Counted from the first letter of the stretch, positions 10,921-22,143 are shown. The stretch is 64,000 nt of DNA from Cyanophora paradoxa (GCA_004431415.1 QPMI01000430.1:1-64000), one strand, 5' to 3'. Numbers and translations are program-made. Notes: generated from the sequence alone by a model not told the origin.

Positions 10921-11244
10921 TTAACTCTTACGAGTTTTACTATAACATTCTCGGCATTGATAGTAGAGACCATCCTTTGTGCTTTGTTTTTTATTATACT
11001 CGCTTGCAGGCTTTTCAATCTTGCAGTGCGAGCATACCTTCGATTGTACTTCGATCTTCGGACGCGTTTTTAACACGAAATGATAAAGGTAATTGTGATA
11101 CTCTCGATCACAGTCTTTGCATCTCCACGACAATGTTTTATTCCCTGAGCTACTCTTTTTCAATTCATAACTTGATGCCGGTTTTACCTTGTCACAAACA
11201 TTGCATTGCTTACTCTCAGGTAGATTTACTTGATTGCTTGCCAT
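10921..11244 (-). CDS. Double zinc-ribbon protein (HNH-associated type)
   Basis: 107 residues with two CxxC...CxxC units: CNVCDKVKPASSYELKKSS followed by CKDC, and CSHCKIEKPASEYNKKQS followed by CREC. The spacing and the KxC-x-x-C-K-x-x-K-P-x-x-x-Y/F pattern are those of the zinc ribbons found at the N-terminus of many phage HNH endonucleases. No HNH nuclease part follows, so this is either a stand-alone DNA-binding protein or the remains of a homing endonuclease. It is convergent with the fibre series and intact. Confidence 0.65.
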   Translation of the reverse strand: MASNQVNLPESKQCNVCDKVKPASSYELKKSSSGNKTLSWRCKDCDREYHNYLYHFVLKTRPKIEVQSKVCSHCKIEKPASEYNKKQSTKDGLYYQCRECYSKTRKS

Positions 11245-11600
11245 TGTTACAGTATATTAACGGGAAGTCTTTAAGTGGGGATCACTTGTTTAATTGGTGG
11301 GGCTCACCTTGATTTTTCAATTTGGCTAACTGAAAACAGTCCGGAAACGATCGGGAACATTTCATTAAAATAGGGGTCTTACTGTCCTTACTGAGAGATC
11401 GGGGGAAAGTTAAAGGGCTTACTGGGAATGGTAAGGAATTAGAAAAATGAAGAATGAAAGGGTTTCGTGATTGGTTTCAGTAAGGAGAGGTTAGATGTTT
11501 GAAAAATACAGTGCTAATTTATAATTTGTTACTGAGCCTTACTGAGAAATTTGAAAATGGATAATGGGCTTACTGAGAATGGTAGTGGGGAAGGTCGCGC
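11245..11600. repeat. Short-motif repeats at the right end of element A
   Basis: The motif cttactgaga or close variants occurs about seven times between 11,370 and 11,580, mostly in one orientation with a reversed copy (cagtaagga) near 11,480. Element B also has its own motif (gtgcctaac) repeated near its ends, so this is probably the subterminal repeat of element A. No gene is seen here. Confidence 0.55.
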
Positions 11601-11638
11601 AATTGGTGGGGTTGGCCACCCAACGAGCCGGATCGATG

Positions 11639-14600
11639 TCATTCGGAGGGACCGGCGCCGTCCGGCGGCGGTGCGCCGGCCCGGGCCCTGGGCGCCGGCT
11701 GGGGGAGGGGGATCTTGCGAAGTAGATAGCCTGCGGAGCGGGACCGTGAGCGCCGGCGAGAGGTGATGCGGGGGGGCGGGGCGGGGCGGGGGCACCGTAG
11801 GGGAGGGAGGCGGCGGCGGGGGCGAGGGAGAGGGCCCAGAGGGTTGGGGGCAGGGGCACGGTGTCGAACCAGGGCCCGCCGAGCTGGACGATGGCGGCCT
11901 GGACGGCGGCCGAGGCGAGGAGGATGGCGACGAACAGCGGGTTCCGCCCCAGGCCCTCCAGCACCGACCCGTCCCCGTCCTCCAGCTTCCGGCAGTTCAC
12001 CTCGTTCGCCAGCTGCCGTCCCGCCCCGGCCCCTCAGCGGCGCCGGCGGGACGGGGCCGGGGTGCGGGCCTGGCAGAAGACGAAGGCGTTGAAGAGGACG
12101 GTGTTGACGACCTCGGGGCTCCCCGCCTCCGGGCCCGCCACCGCCGGCAGCAGCGCCCCGCCCAAATACAGCAGCGGGAACAGGAAGGCCAGCTGCGCGC
12201 GGGCGGAGGCACAGGTCAGGGACGAAGGTGGCGGGGGGCGCGGGGCGGGACGGGCCTGGAAGGCGGCGTGGCCGACGATGGCGCGGGCCATGGCCGGCGA
12301 GATGAGGCGCTCCCCGGGGGCCTGCGGGGCCCGCGCCAGCAGCGCCGCCGTCGGCCGCTCCGTCCCTGCCCCGGCCCTCAGCCGAGGAAGGCGCGCGGGG
12401 CGTGAGGCGCGGGGCGGGCAGGAGGCCCGGGCACCGAGGGCGAGGGCGCCGAGGGAGTCCATAATCATGTTCACCCAGAGTAGCTGCGGGCCGGGCAGGC
12501 GCGCCCAAGCTCAGATGCGTCGAATGGCGCCGGCCGGGGGGCAGTGCGGGCGGGGCGGGGCGGTGCGGGCCTGGGTTGGCTTGAGGGGCGTCCCCATGTC
12601 GGTGACGGCGGCGACGAGGGCGACGGAGAGGGCGACGACGTTGACGGTGAGCTGGAACTGCACGAACTTGCGGATGTTGTCGTACACGCAGCGCCCCCAC
12701 AGCACCGCGTTCACGATCGACGTGAAGTTGTCGTCCATCAGCACGATGTCCTGTCCACGATGTCAGAGGGGGGGGGGGGCGGGGGCGCGGGGCGAGGGGC
12801 CGGGGCGGACGGAGGCTTCCTTGGCGACCTCGGTGCCGGAGAGGCCCATGCTGAGCCCGACGTCGGCCTCGCGCAGCGCCGGCGCGTCGTTCGTCCCGTC
12901 CCCCGTCACCGCCACCACCTCGCCCCGGCCCCGCAGCCGCCGCACCAGCGCCAGCTTGTCCGTCGGCGACGCCCGCGCCAGCACCTGCGGGCGGGGCGGG
13001 ACGGGCTCGGAGGCGAGAGGGGCGGGGCATCGGGCGGGCGGGCGGGCCTGGAGGCGGGGGAGGACAGCGGTGTCGAAGTCGGGGCGGGCGAGGGCGGCCT
13101 GCAGCTCCTCCCCCGTGAGCGCCAGCCCGCCCTCCGTCATGATCCCGCACTCCCGCGCGATGTGCACCGCCGTCAGCGCGTCTGGCCCCCCGCCGTCGGC
13201 CCGCGGGGTCGCCCGTGAGGGAGGGGAGGGCCGGGGCGGCGCACTGTCGCCGGTGCACATGCGGACGGTGATGCCGGCGCGCTTGCAGGCCTCCACCGCC
13301 GCCGGCACCTGCGGGGCCCTCAGAGGCGAGCGAGGCCGAGGCGGGAGCGCTGCGCGGGGCGCCGCGCCTCCTTGCGGACAGGGTCCTTGATGCCGACGAA
13401 GGCGAGGAAGGTGAGGGGCCCGCCCGGCGCCCCGGGGCCCTCCCACGCCGCCCCGCCATCCTCTTCCGCCTCCGCGTACGCGAGGCAGAGCGTCCGCAGG
13501 CCTGCGGCTGTCAGAGGCGGGCGGCGGGCGAGGGCGGCGGGGCGGGCGGGGGGCGGGGCACCGGAGGCGGCCATGCGCTCGACCTCCGCGAGGAGCGCCT
13601 CCCGCTCCGCCGGCCCCAGCGGCCCCTCCCGCCCGTCCGGCCCCGCCGCCCGCTCGCACCGCGCCAGCAGCCGCTCCGGCGCCCCCTTCACGTGCAGCCG
13701 GAACCCGCCATCCTCCTGCGCGCGTCGAGGGAACGTCGAGCGGAGCGGGGCGGCGGCGCGGGCGGCGTGGCGCTGACCGTGCGGACGATGGTGGTCATGG
13801 ACTTGACCGCGGAGGAGAAGGGGAAGACGGCGCGGAGGGCGGCCCCGCGGCGGGCGGCGGCGAGCTCGGCCGGCCCGAGCCCCGCCTCGCGCTCGAGCCA
13901 CGCGAGAAGGACGCACTCCGTGCGGCTCCCGACGCGCTCGAGGGCCCCCGAGGGGAGCGCCGCCACGCTCGCCGTCGAGTTGAGCGCCACGCCCTCCCGC
14001 AGCAGCGCCGCCGTCCGCCCGGGGAGGGAGGCGAGGGGCGGGCTGGGCCCCGCCGCCCCCGCCGCGCGCCACTCGACGACGCTCATGCGGTTCTCCGTCA
14101 GCGTGCCCGTCTTGTCGCTCAGGATGTCTGCCCGCGCCGCCCCGTCAGCCGGGCCGCAGAGACGCGCCCCGCCCAGCAGAGACGCGCGCACTGGTGGCGC
14201 CGCCCATCGTCTCCGCCGCGTCCAGGTGCCTCACGAGGTTCTGCGGGGCGGCCGTCCGCGTCGGACGCGGCGCGAGAGGCGCGGGGGCTGGAGGGCGGGG
14301 CGGGCGGGCACCTGGTCGGCGAGCATGGCGCGGACGGAGTACGCCAGCGAGACGGTCACCGCCACTGCGGCGCGGCTCGGTCGAGAGACAGCCGGGCCGG
14401 GCCGGGGCGGGGGCCGGGGGCCGGGGCGGGGCGGGGGCGCACGGGGCAGGCCCTCTGGGACGGCCATGACGAGGATGGTGACGCCCGTGATGAAGAAGGA
14501 GAGCAGCGTCGACGCGTCCGTCGCGTCCAGCGCCTCCCGCCCCGCCTGCGAGGGAGGGGGTGGGGGGAGGAGGGGGGGGTAGAGGCGCGAGAGCCCGCAC

Positions 14601-16560
14601 CCCGACGTCGAGGCCCCAGCGGACGCAGAGGGCGGCGACGGTGAGCACCGCCGCCGCGAGGCCCACCCGCCCGATCGCTGTGCGAGGGAGAGGCTCGGGC
14701 GGGGCCGGGGGACGGGGCGGAGCGCGAGGAGGAGGGGTCACCCTCGGCGGTGACCTCGAGCTTCTTCTGCAGCGGCGTCTTCCGCTCGTCGTCCCGCTCT
14801 GCCCGCCGCGGCCGGCCCGCCGATCAGACGGGGCCCGAGGGGGCGGGCCGCGGGCGCACCGCGGAGGCGGCCCATGGCGGAGCCCATGCGCGTGGCCTCG
14901 CCGACGGCCGTCACGAGCATGCGGCCCACGCCCGTGCACACCTGCGCGCCCCGGCGCGGCGTGGGCCTGCGGCCTTGCTCTCAGCGGCCTGCCGGGCGGA
15001 CCTGGGTGCCGGCGAGGAGGAGGGGGCTGGCGGGGCCCTTCTTGACGGCGTCGCTCTCGCCCGTGAGCCCGCTCTCGTCCGCCTCCAGCCCGAAGCCCGC
15101 CACCAGCACCCCGTCCGCAGGCACCTGCCCCCAGAGTCAGGGGGAGAGGGGGGGAGTGGGGGGGGGGTACGGGGGCGGGCCTGGTCGCCGGCCTCGAGGA
15201 GGACGAGGTCGCCCACCACCAGCTCCGACGCCTGCACCTGTACCCCGGCGTCGGGGGAGGGGGCGGGGCGGCAAGGCGGGGCGGGGGGTACGGCGTGCCT
15301 CGCGGGGGGCGCCGCCGCGGACGACGCGGGCGCGGCGGTCGTTCTTCACGCGGTTCAGCGCCCGGAACTGCGCCTCCTTCCTGCGGCCGGCGGGGCTCAG
15401 AGGGGCCGCGGGGGGCTGCCGGAGCCGGAGCCGGGCGGGGTGCGGGCGCGCGTGTAGTTGTTGGCGGCGGTGACCGCCGAGACGAGGGCCACGGCGCCCA
15501 GGATGGAGACCCCGTCCACCCAGGGGGGTACCCCCTCGTGCGGCACCACGACCATCGCCGCCCCCGGCGCCTCCCGCGGGCCCCTCGCGGCCTCCGCCTG
15601 CACCTCCTCCACCCCCGGCGGCGCGCCCGGCGCCGGCGGCGGGGCCTGCGTGCGTTCGGCGGCCGGCGGCGGCGGGGCGGGGCGGGGCGGAGGGGAAAGG
15701 CTTGGAGGCGGCGCACGGGGCCCTGTGTGGCGAGGGAGACGGCGATGGAGACGCCGGCGGCGGCGACGAGGATGCGCAGCGTGCCGTCCTGCAGCGCCTC
15801 CCACAGCAGCGACCCGAACGACCGGCCCGCCGCCTCCGCCACCGCGTTCGCCCCGCCCCTGCCCCCGCGTCGGCCACCCGACGGCCCCGCGGCGGAGAGC
15901 GCGTTCAAAGCGCTTCTGCGCACCGCGCGCGGCGCTCGGCGATGGCGGCGGGTCGTCGGGGAGGCCGTCCAACGCGTCGCTCCCGAGCCGCCGCGCCAGC
16001 TCCTCCGGCGGCTCCGGTGCAGCCTGCGGGGCGCCCGCCGGCGCCGACGAGGCCGGCCGCGGACCCGCCGGCCGCTCGGGCGCCGCATCCGCGACGGCCT
16101 GCGCATACGATTCGAACGCGGCCGGTTCGGAGGGCGCGTCGGCGATCGGGCCGCGGGGGCGCGCGGGGCCGTGCAGCAGCACTCACGTGCTCCGAGGACA
16201 CCACAAAGCGCCTCGGGTGCCTCCGTCTGCTGTCCTCGCTCGCGTGCACGCGTTGCGCGCCGAGGCCGAGGGAGGAACCGAGCTGGAACTGCCGCCTGGG
16301 CAGGACGCGGGCGTACGTGCGCTTTGCTCTTGCCCTGGAGCACTGCGAACGGGGCCGCGGAGGTCAGGGACGTGCCTCCCAGCGGAGATGACGCGCGTGC
16401 CGGCTGAGGGGAGACGGGTTGCTGGAGGCGCACCGAGCTTGCGCTGCTGCAATGCGCTCCCCCTGATCGATCTGCGGCGGCCCAAGGGGCCGCCGGCGCT
16501 AGCGGAGCGAGGAACATCGGAATGACGAGTACCCCCGTCAAAGCACGACCCCCCATCTCG
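11639..16560 (-). CDS. P-type Ca2+-transporting ATPase (P2B, plasma-membrane type), multi-exon
   Basis: Host gene that would pump Ca2+ out of the cytosol at the cost of ATP. Reading the minus strand across short introns gives, in order: [19 protein letters not shown] (about 15,800), actuator loop [15 protein letters not shown] (about 15,050), phosphorylation motif [11 protein letters not shown] (about 14,100), KDPVRKE (about 13,380), hinge [20 protein letters not shown] (about 12,880), [16 protein letters not shown] (about 12,450), [17 protein letters not shown] (about 12,000), and the last exon [10 protein letters not shown] ending with TGA at 11,639. All catalytic motifs are present. Several introns use GC donors (see findings). 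The 5' exon and start codon are uncertain, probably between 16,180 and 16,560. The short tail after the last membrane segment and a long N-terminus recall plant-type pumps. Element A ends just behind its stop codon. Confidence 0.85.
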
Positions 16561-18446
16561 AACTGGTTGTGCGTGAATGTTGATGGCGCAAAGCGGTGCT
16601 TCCGCGCGTGTATCGCGTTCTTGCGGTAGCGCCCGCTTTCGCTGCTCCGCTCAGCGCAGACGCCCAGACCCGCCCCAGCTCATCAGGCGCTGCGCATGCC
16701 GCTGCAGCGGTCCCTGCGGGCCCGCTGTGCGCACCGGCAGCAGCGATGCGGGGATCGACGCCACCTGGCCTGCCGGGCCCGCGCTCCGACAACGTGCGCG
16801 TCGACGCGTACGCGTACGAGTTCGAGGAGCTGGAATTCGAACCGGACCGGAATTTGACATGTACAGCGCTTACGACGTGCTCCACCGCTCTCGCGACGGC
16901 GTGCCCGAGCGCTATGAGGCGACGGAGCTCAAGTCTAGATCTCCTGCAGCTGCGTGGAACAGATGGCACGCGGACCGGGCGCGCGGCGCCGGCGCCGGCC
17001 CCCGCATGCATATGCCCGCTCAGGTGCGCTTGTTTGCTCGTTTGCGCATCGTCTTCACAGCCGTCAAGCGAGCTCCGCGTCGCGCTGCCTGACCTCTGGC
17101 GTGGCCAGCGCTAGCAGCAGCGGCAGCTGCAGCCGCAGACGATTCGAGTGACGGTCTCGCCGCCGATGGCCGCCCCGCCACCGCTCGGCTCCGCGGTCAT
17201 GGTGCGCACGCGCGCTTCGACAGCTTCGACGGCTCGCTCCTCTTCTCCGCTCGGCGCCGCGGCCTCGTCGCTGCTGCCGCCGCCCGAGAACCAGAGGCGG
17301 GGCGCTGACCGCTCGGGCCGGGGCGGCAGGTGCGGGTCGTGCGGGTCGCGGAGCGCGCGGCGGCCGCGCGGAGCGGCCTGCGCCCGTCGTACGCCAACGT
17401 ACCCGCCTTCCCCTCGGAGGCCCTCCCCGCGTTCCTCGCCCGGTCCGCCCCGCGCCCCGCCGCCCCCGCCCTCCCACCCTGCGCGACCGAGCGGGCAGGG
17501 TGGCCGAGCGGTTCGGGTGCGGCCGGCGCCCCCGACGCTGGGGAGGCTCTTCGTGGAGGCCGCCGGGGCGCGGCGGAGATCGCCGAGACCGCCGCCCTCC
17601 TCGCTGTGCGCGCCGCCGCTACCTCGCCCCCGGCCCGAGCCCCGCGTGACCGCCGGGGCCTTCGCGCAGGTCGGCTCCGACCTGGTCATCTACGCGGCCC
17701 CGGGGACCTGCTGCCCGGCCCGGCCCCGCCGGCCAGCCCCGCCGCGCCCGCCTCCGCCCCTCGGGCCCGCCCCGCGGCCGCGCCCCAGCGGGCCGGGCTC
17801 CGGCTCCGGCAGCTCGGGCTCGTCGGCCCTGAGCGGGTCGGCGTCGGCGGCCTCGGGCCCGGGCGCCCCTCCGGCGCCTCCGCATCGAGCCTCGAGGGGA
17901 CACCCGTGCGCCCGTCTCTGACGGCCGCCCCGCCGCCGCCCCCGCGCCCCGCCGACGCCCGGCCCGCAGACCGCAGCCGGGAGATTTCGGGCCGTCTGCC
18001 GCCGGGGCCGGCGCCGCTGCTGAGCCCCGCCGTGCTCCCCGCGCCCACCGCGCGCCGCGTCCGCCTCTCGCCACTGGCCGCCTCCGCGCCCGGCGCGCTG
18101 CCGCCCTCCTCCGCGTGCCTGACGTACGCGCCGCCCTCGACGCACGTGCTCCCGCCGCCCCTGCTGCTGCCCGCCGCGCCCGAGGCCGCCGCCGGCGGCG
18201 CGCTCGCGCTCGCCTCGCCGGCGCCGTCGGCGCTCTCGGGGCGTCGTACCCGCCGACGCCGGGGAGCGCGCTGAGCCGGCGGACGGTGCACGAGGAGGCC
18301 GCCTTCCTCCACCGCCTCTACGGCGGCCGGCCCCGCGCGACGTCCGCCCGCCCGCCCCTCTTCTCGCGCGCCTCTGTCTGACGCCCGCCGGCCCCCCGCG
18401 CAGCTACGGAGCGCCGGCCGCGGGTCGCCGCCGGGGAGCCTCCAGG
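14860..18446. repeat. Segmental duplication, copy 1
   Basis: This stretch is highly similar to about 25,420-29,034, in the same orientation. It covers the 5' half of the Ca2+-ATPase gene, the shared divergent promoter region (about 16,200-16,600) and most of the unknown plus-strand gene. Similarity stops at about 18,446 (gccggggagcc) on the right. Copy 1 keeps the complete ATPase but a truncated unknown gene. It differs from copy 2 by many 6-bp insertions. Confidence 0.9.
16577..18446 (+). pseudogene. Unknown multi-exon host gene, 3'-truncated copy
   Basis: Plus-strand gene divergent from the Ca2+-ATPase. Coding-like pieces include YDVLHRSRDGVPERYEATEL (about 16,870), RVTVSPPMAAPPPLGSAVMV (about 17,145), RPSYANVPAFPSEALPAF (about 17,380), a Ser/Gly-rich stretch near 17,800 and RRTVHEEAAFLHRLYGGRP (about 18,275). 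All recur in copy 2. Copy 2 continues into a membrane region, but here similarity ends at 18,446, so the gene lacks its 3' end. I do not recognise the family. Exact exons cannot be fixed by eye because nearly every frame is open in this GC-rich DNA. Confidence 0.5.
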
Positions 18447-18780
18447 CTAGGGCGGCCATATGTACAGCTTGTACAGCCGACGTCGACGCCGCCGGGTTCG
18501 CTCCCTCGCGCCGCGAGGGAGCCTAGGGCCGCGAGGGAAATTTAAAGCCGACGAAAGCGACGGAAAAAAGATTCAGATTCATGATCAGTTTCGCCTTTAT
18601 ATTATATTAATTTATATATTTCGAGCGTGCTTCGATTCTCGCATTTGCAACCTGCAGCTGTGCCTCCAGCAAGCAGTCTGCCACCTACTACGGTTCTTTA
18701 TTGTTCATGATACAAGGAATAGTACAATGGGCGAAAGGCGAAATCAAAGCGAAAATTGCTGCAAAATTAATGCTTAAGAG
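18447..18780. other. Intergenic host DNA
   Basis: After the duplication end the sequence turns AT-richer. No gene is seen. It lies between the truncated copy-1 gene and the 3' side of the secreted-protein gene. Confidence 0.4.
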
Positions 18781-21013
18781 CTTTCAGGCTTGGTCACATG
18801 AAAGCTATGAATACGCTGCAGCATGAGATATCGACACATGTACACTCGCACGTAGCGAGCATTTATCATAGCTATATAGTTTCTGAGTTTAGTTTCCAAA
18901 GCACTGTCCGAACGTCCAACGACGTCAACGGGCCCTAGGCCTAGACCTGCATCGATCACGCGCAATGAACGCGCGGGCTGGCGTTGCCGACCGCAAACCC
19001 GAATTTGAAGCTGTACGTGGCAGCAAGGGCGATGGCGGCGCCCAGCAGGATGCCTGGCAGCTGCAGTGCCGAGAAGGAAGCAGGAGCGACGGAAAACACA
19101 GGGCTGCGATTCCCAAATGCGCAGATCAGCCGGCGCCCGCGCGACATGTTCAGGTACGACCGCGAGAATTTCGAAGCGCACATCGAGGAGACACTCGAGC
19201 TTGCGGGCACCCATGCGAAAGCCTGCACGTCGCCATGATCAGCAAAGGTCACGAAGATGATCAGCGAATTCAAGGTAGCGGTGCACATTCGCGAGCGTGA
19301 AATCCTGGAACCGCTTGTCAGCGCTTTGGATAACGATGGAATAGCCTTGGTTGACGTTGTAGGCCTGCTCGAGCAAAATGGGTCAAAGCTCTGACGCTGC
19401 AAGCGCAGTGTAAAAATGCGTGGGTTTCTGACCCCGAGGAGGTTGCGGGAGGAGTGGCGCAGGGCGTTGCAGGTCGCAAAAGACGGGGCGGCTGCGCATG
19501 TGCAAGACAGAATCAGGAAGGGTTCACGATAGCGAGGCTTACGCAAGCGATGCTTCGCCAATATATATACGCGGAGCATCGGAGCGCGCGCACTGAACGT
19601 GATCTGGGTATCGCTTGGGATCTGAGGGTTGGTGGCCGGGCAGGACTTCCCCGTCCCGGGTGCAACGATGAGAATCGTAATTGGGGCGCCAACAGGGAAG
19701 CCTGAGCCCAAGATGGTCACCGTAGATCCCGCCTGTCGCATCGAATTTTGCTTTGGGTTACTTCATGATTCTAGGTTGGCGATGCAAACGCCGCGGTCGC
19801 CGCGGATTCGAAGCAAACGCGCGCGCCTGGGCGGATCTGACGGCGGGCTCCGGCAAAGTCGCGGTGTTGTTCGCGTCGAAAACAAGTGAAACTGGTTTGC
19901 CGCTCGAAACACTCTGGCCCCCGACATTCTGAATCACAATCTGCGTGATTTTCTACGAAATTAAAGGGAACTTCGTCAGCGCGCGTACGATGGCATGGAT
20001 ATTCTAACAAAATATTAATCCCCATTGCCAAGTTGAATTTGAAGCAGGCACCGGGCCAATCGCAATGAGTGCGGGCGCTGTAGTTGGCGTAGGAGTAACG
20101 CCGGAATTCGAAGTGGGCGGTGGTGTGGTGGGCGAGCCCGAGGGCGAGGGCGAAGGAGTCGGGATGGCGGCAGTGGCCATGGTACTGCAAGCACACAATT
20201 GCAAGTGAGCTCGAGGCGCGCATGAACGTCAGCGTTCGATAAATATGTATACGGTCTTACGTCGGGCTTGGAGATGGCGTTTGAATGGCGGATGGTGAGG
20301 GACTGGCCGACGGCGAGGGGCTGGCGGACGGGAGGGAGAAGGACTGCGAAATGATGCAAGGCTTTGTCAGCCGCGGATCACGAGGCTTCGTCAGCCGCTG
20401 ATCACGAGCGGTGATTGATCAGACCTCGGCGTGGCGCTCGCGCTCGGTGACGGGCTTGGCGATGGTGATGGCGATGGCGTCGCCGGTGCGGTGCAGACGC
20501 CGCTCACGTTCGTGGAAGGCGCTTGACAAACGCAGAGGGGACTGTCGCGAGAAGCTGGCGTCCGACAACCGTTCGAGCGAGAAGACTGCGACGGCGGCTG
20601 CCAGTGGTGCCAAGGATTGTCTGGCCCGATGTGCAATTGTACCTGCGTTTTATATATATATGGCGCGCTGTCAGCTGCAGCCTTACGCACCAAACGCAGT
20701 AGTCTTTGTCTTCGTAAGACACGGTCGTGTGATTCGTGTAGAACTGTATGCCAGCAGGACCGGGGTTACCAAGGCCGTCGCAGTTAGCACCAGTTCCGTC
20801 ACCAGTGCAGGCTGGGTTGATTTCGGGACTGTTGCATTTGCATCCGTCGATCCAGCCCCCATTAGGGCATTCCGCGGAATAGGAAATGGGGTTGCCGGAT
20901 ACGAGTGCCACCACAGATGCGAGGAGCAGGAGCTGCAGAACACACGGCACCACCGCCCATCGCGAGCGCCCGTAGATCGCCGGCGAATGCATCTGCATGT
21001 CGCCCGAAACCAT
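18780..21013 (-). CDS. Secreted or membrane protein with Pro-Ser spacers and IPT/TIG-like domain, multi-exon
   Basis: The first exon (from 21,013 or the in-frame ATG at 20,998) has a signal peptide with the core CVLQLLLLASVVALVSG, then a Cys-rich segment (CPNGGWIDGCKC, DYCVWC). A GT-AG intron (GTAAGG to AACGCAG) joins it to VQLHIGPDNPW and, by about 20,460, a [12 protein letters not shown] spacer. Further exons near 20,300 and 20,100 add PSPSASPSPS and TPSPSPSGSPTTPPPT. An exon near 19,740-19,600 reads GSTVTILGSGFPVGAPITIL, which fits an IPT/TIG immunoglobulin-like fold. Near 19,040 a hydrophobic segment (LPGILLGAAIALAATYSF) may anchor the C-terminus. The product is probably extracellular or at the cell surface. 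The 3' end is uncertain. Confidence 0.6.
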
Positions 21014-21361
21014 GAAGAACTGCAGACAGCGGCCGACTTATGAAGAAGAACTAGAAATGAAGCAGTGATGAAGCGCTAGCGTGAACTACTAGGCTCAGGC
21101 CGCTCAGCGGCTACCGTCTACGTAGTACTAGTAACACGAAACCTCCGGCGGAACTTCAGTGACGCGTACGCCGGTCACCGTGCGGCGTGCACGTCACAGC
21201 ACGTGGCACGGCGGTGCGCAACTTGCGCATGCGGCATGCGCCGGCAAATGCCATGATATCGATACCGTGTATACGTATACGTACTACGGTAACACTTCAC
21301 TGATCGTGAGTCGTGACTGATGATACCGCCCATACCGTGTAAAACGGTGTAATACTAGTAC
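21014..21361. other. Intergenic host DNA rich in short palindromes
   Basis: No gene is seen. It contains gtatacgtatacgtac near 21,270 and gcatgc/ggcatgcgcc pieces, part of a general richness in short palindromes of the host DNA. It probably includes the promoter of the minus-strand secreted-protein gene. Confidence 0.4.
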
Positions 21362-21560
21362 TTATTTTTTTTGTACTTAATCACTGCGCTGACATAACGT
21401 TAACTACTGCGCTACCATATGCATATTACTGCGCTCAAAATTTTTAGAACGCAGTAATTTGGTAGCGCAGACTGCGCAGTAAAGCGCTAACCGGCGCAGA
21501 TATTTTAGAGCGCAGTAATTTGTGGCGCAGTAAATAAGTGAACGCAGTAAATTATAGTAA
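21362..21560. repeat. MITE-like block with gcgcagtaa motif
   Basis: About ten copies of gcgcagtaa or close variants. The first three (about 21,382, 21,405 and 21,425) are in reverse orientation (ttactgcgct) and the rest forward, so the block is roughly an inverted array. No open frame fits it. This resembles the subterminal motif arrays of non-autonomous DNA transposons. Confidence 0.5.
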
Positions 21561-21664
21561 TTTGCCGCGATTCTACACCCGGAAATCGCCAGAAAAAGGG
21601 CCGAAGTTCTGCCAGAGACCCCCCCGGGGCCCGGGCCCCATCCGATGATCCAGCCGCTGTTCAA

Positions 21665-21790
21665 CGGTTTTACGTCCGACGGTCAAGTTTAATTTTACAA
21701 GGGTAGTACTTTACTTACAAGTAAAACTTGACGTTTTACGTCAAGTTTTACAGGTGTCAACTCTGGCAAACTTGACAACGGCATCCCTAG
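21665..21790. repeat. MITE-like block with aacttgac motif
   Basis: Copies of aacttgac / gtcaagtt occur at least five times on both strands, with a perfect inverted pair around aaacttgacgttttacgtc. No gene is seen. Confidence 0.45.
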
Positions 21791-21987
21791 CTATAGCCTA
21801 TAGCGCCGGCCGGCGCCCGGCGGCCAATTTAAAAAAATTTGCAAGTTTTGGCTTAAGTTTATTATTAATTCCATCGATATCACTGCCGGCCAGACGTCGA
21901 CTGGGCCACTCAGTGACTGCCACTGACTGGGCCCGTGCCCGCCGAGTTGAGTCACCGGCGACTCACCGCCGGAGGTTTCTATATATA

Positions 21988-22143
21988 TACCGTAAAACAC
22001 AATATTAATGCGCTCAATATTAATGCGTTTTTGGACCCGGAACCCAAACTTGAAATTAATGCGTTTCCACGGCAAAAAAACGCATTAAATTAAATTGGGG
22101 ACGCATTAATATAATGCGCGCATTATTATTCTGTTTTACGGTA
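21988..22143. mobile_element. MITE with 10-bp inverted ends and TA target duplication
   Basis: Ends are ccgtaaaaca and tgttttacgg, perfect inverted repeats flanked on both sides by TA (12-bp symmetric ends including the TA). The 156-bp interior holds repeated attaatgcg / cgcattaat motifs. TA duplication and small size are the marks of Tc1/mariner-type (Stowaway-like) MITEs. Confidence 0.65.

Larger units (their letters stand above)
1..11600. mobile_element. Element A: decayed Polinton-like provirus (left end outside window)
   Basis: This stretch is visibly less GC-rich than the host DNA that starts near 11.6 kb. Its genes match those of element B one for one: major capsid, two penton-like proteins, patatin with a discoidin tail, and fibres. 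The first half is riddled with frameshifts and stops, while the genes from 7.9 to 11.2 kb are intact. No integrase or polymerase is seen, so they are lost or lie to the left. The right end is marked by repeats of a cttactgaga motif and must lie before 11,639, where the host ATPase gene ends. No terminal inverted repeat or target duplication can be shown because the left end is missing. Confidence 0.85.

Noticed and set aside
16538-17092. Signal-peptide-like starts on both strands of the divergent promoter ([38 protein letters not shown])
   Set aside because: Copy 2 has in-frame stops soon after, and the ATPase should not have a cleaved signal; treated as promoter/5' exon DNA of uncertain reading.
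17500-17560. tRNA-like start (gggtggccgagcggttcg) resembling a Leu/Ser tRNA D-arm, also near 28,095
   Set aside because: No matching B box, anticodon arm or acceptor stem follows; both copies read through as the exon RVAERFGVRPAPPALG of the unknown gene.
11639-18381. Many long overlapping frames on both strands in GC-rich DNA (up to 800 codons)
   Set aside because: Stops are rare at this base composition. Only the frames that carry P-type ATPase motifs or are conserved between the two copies were used.
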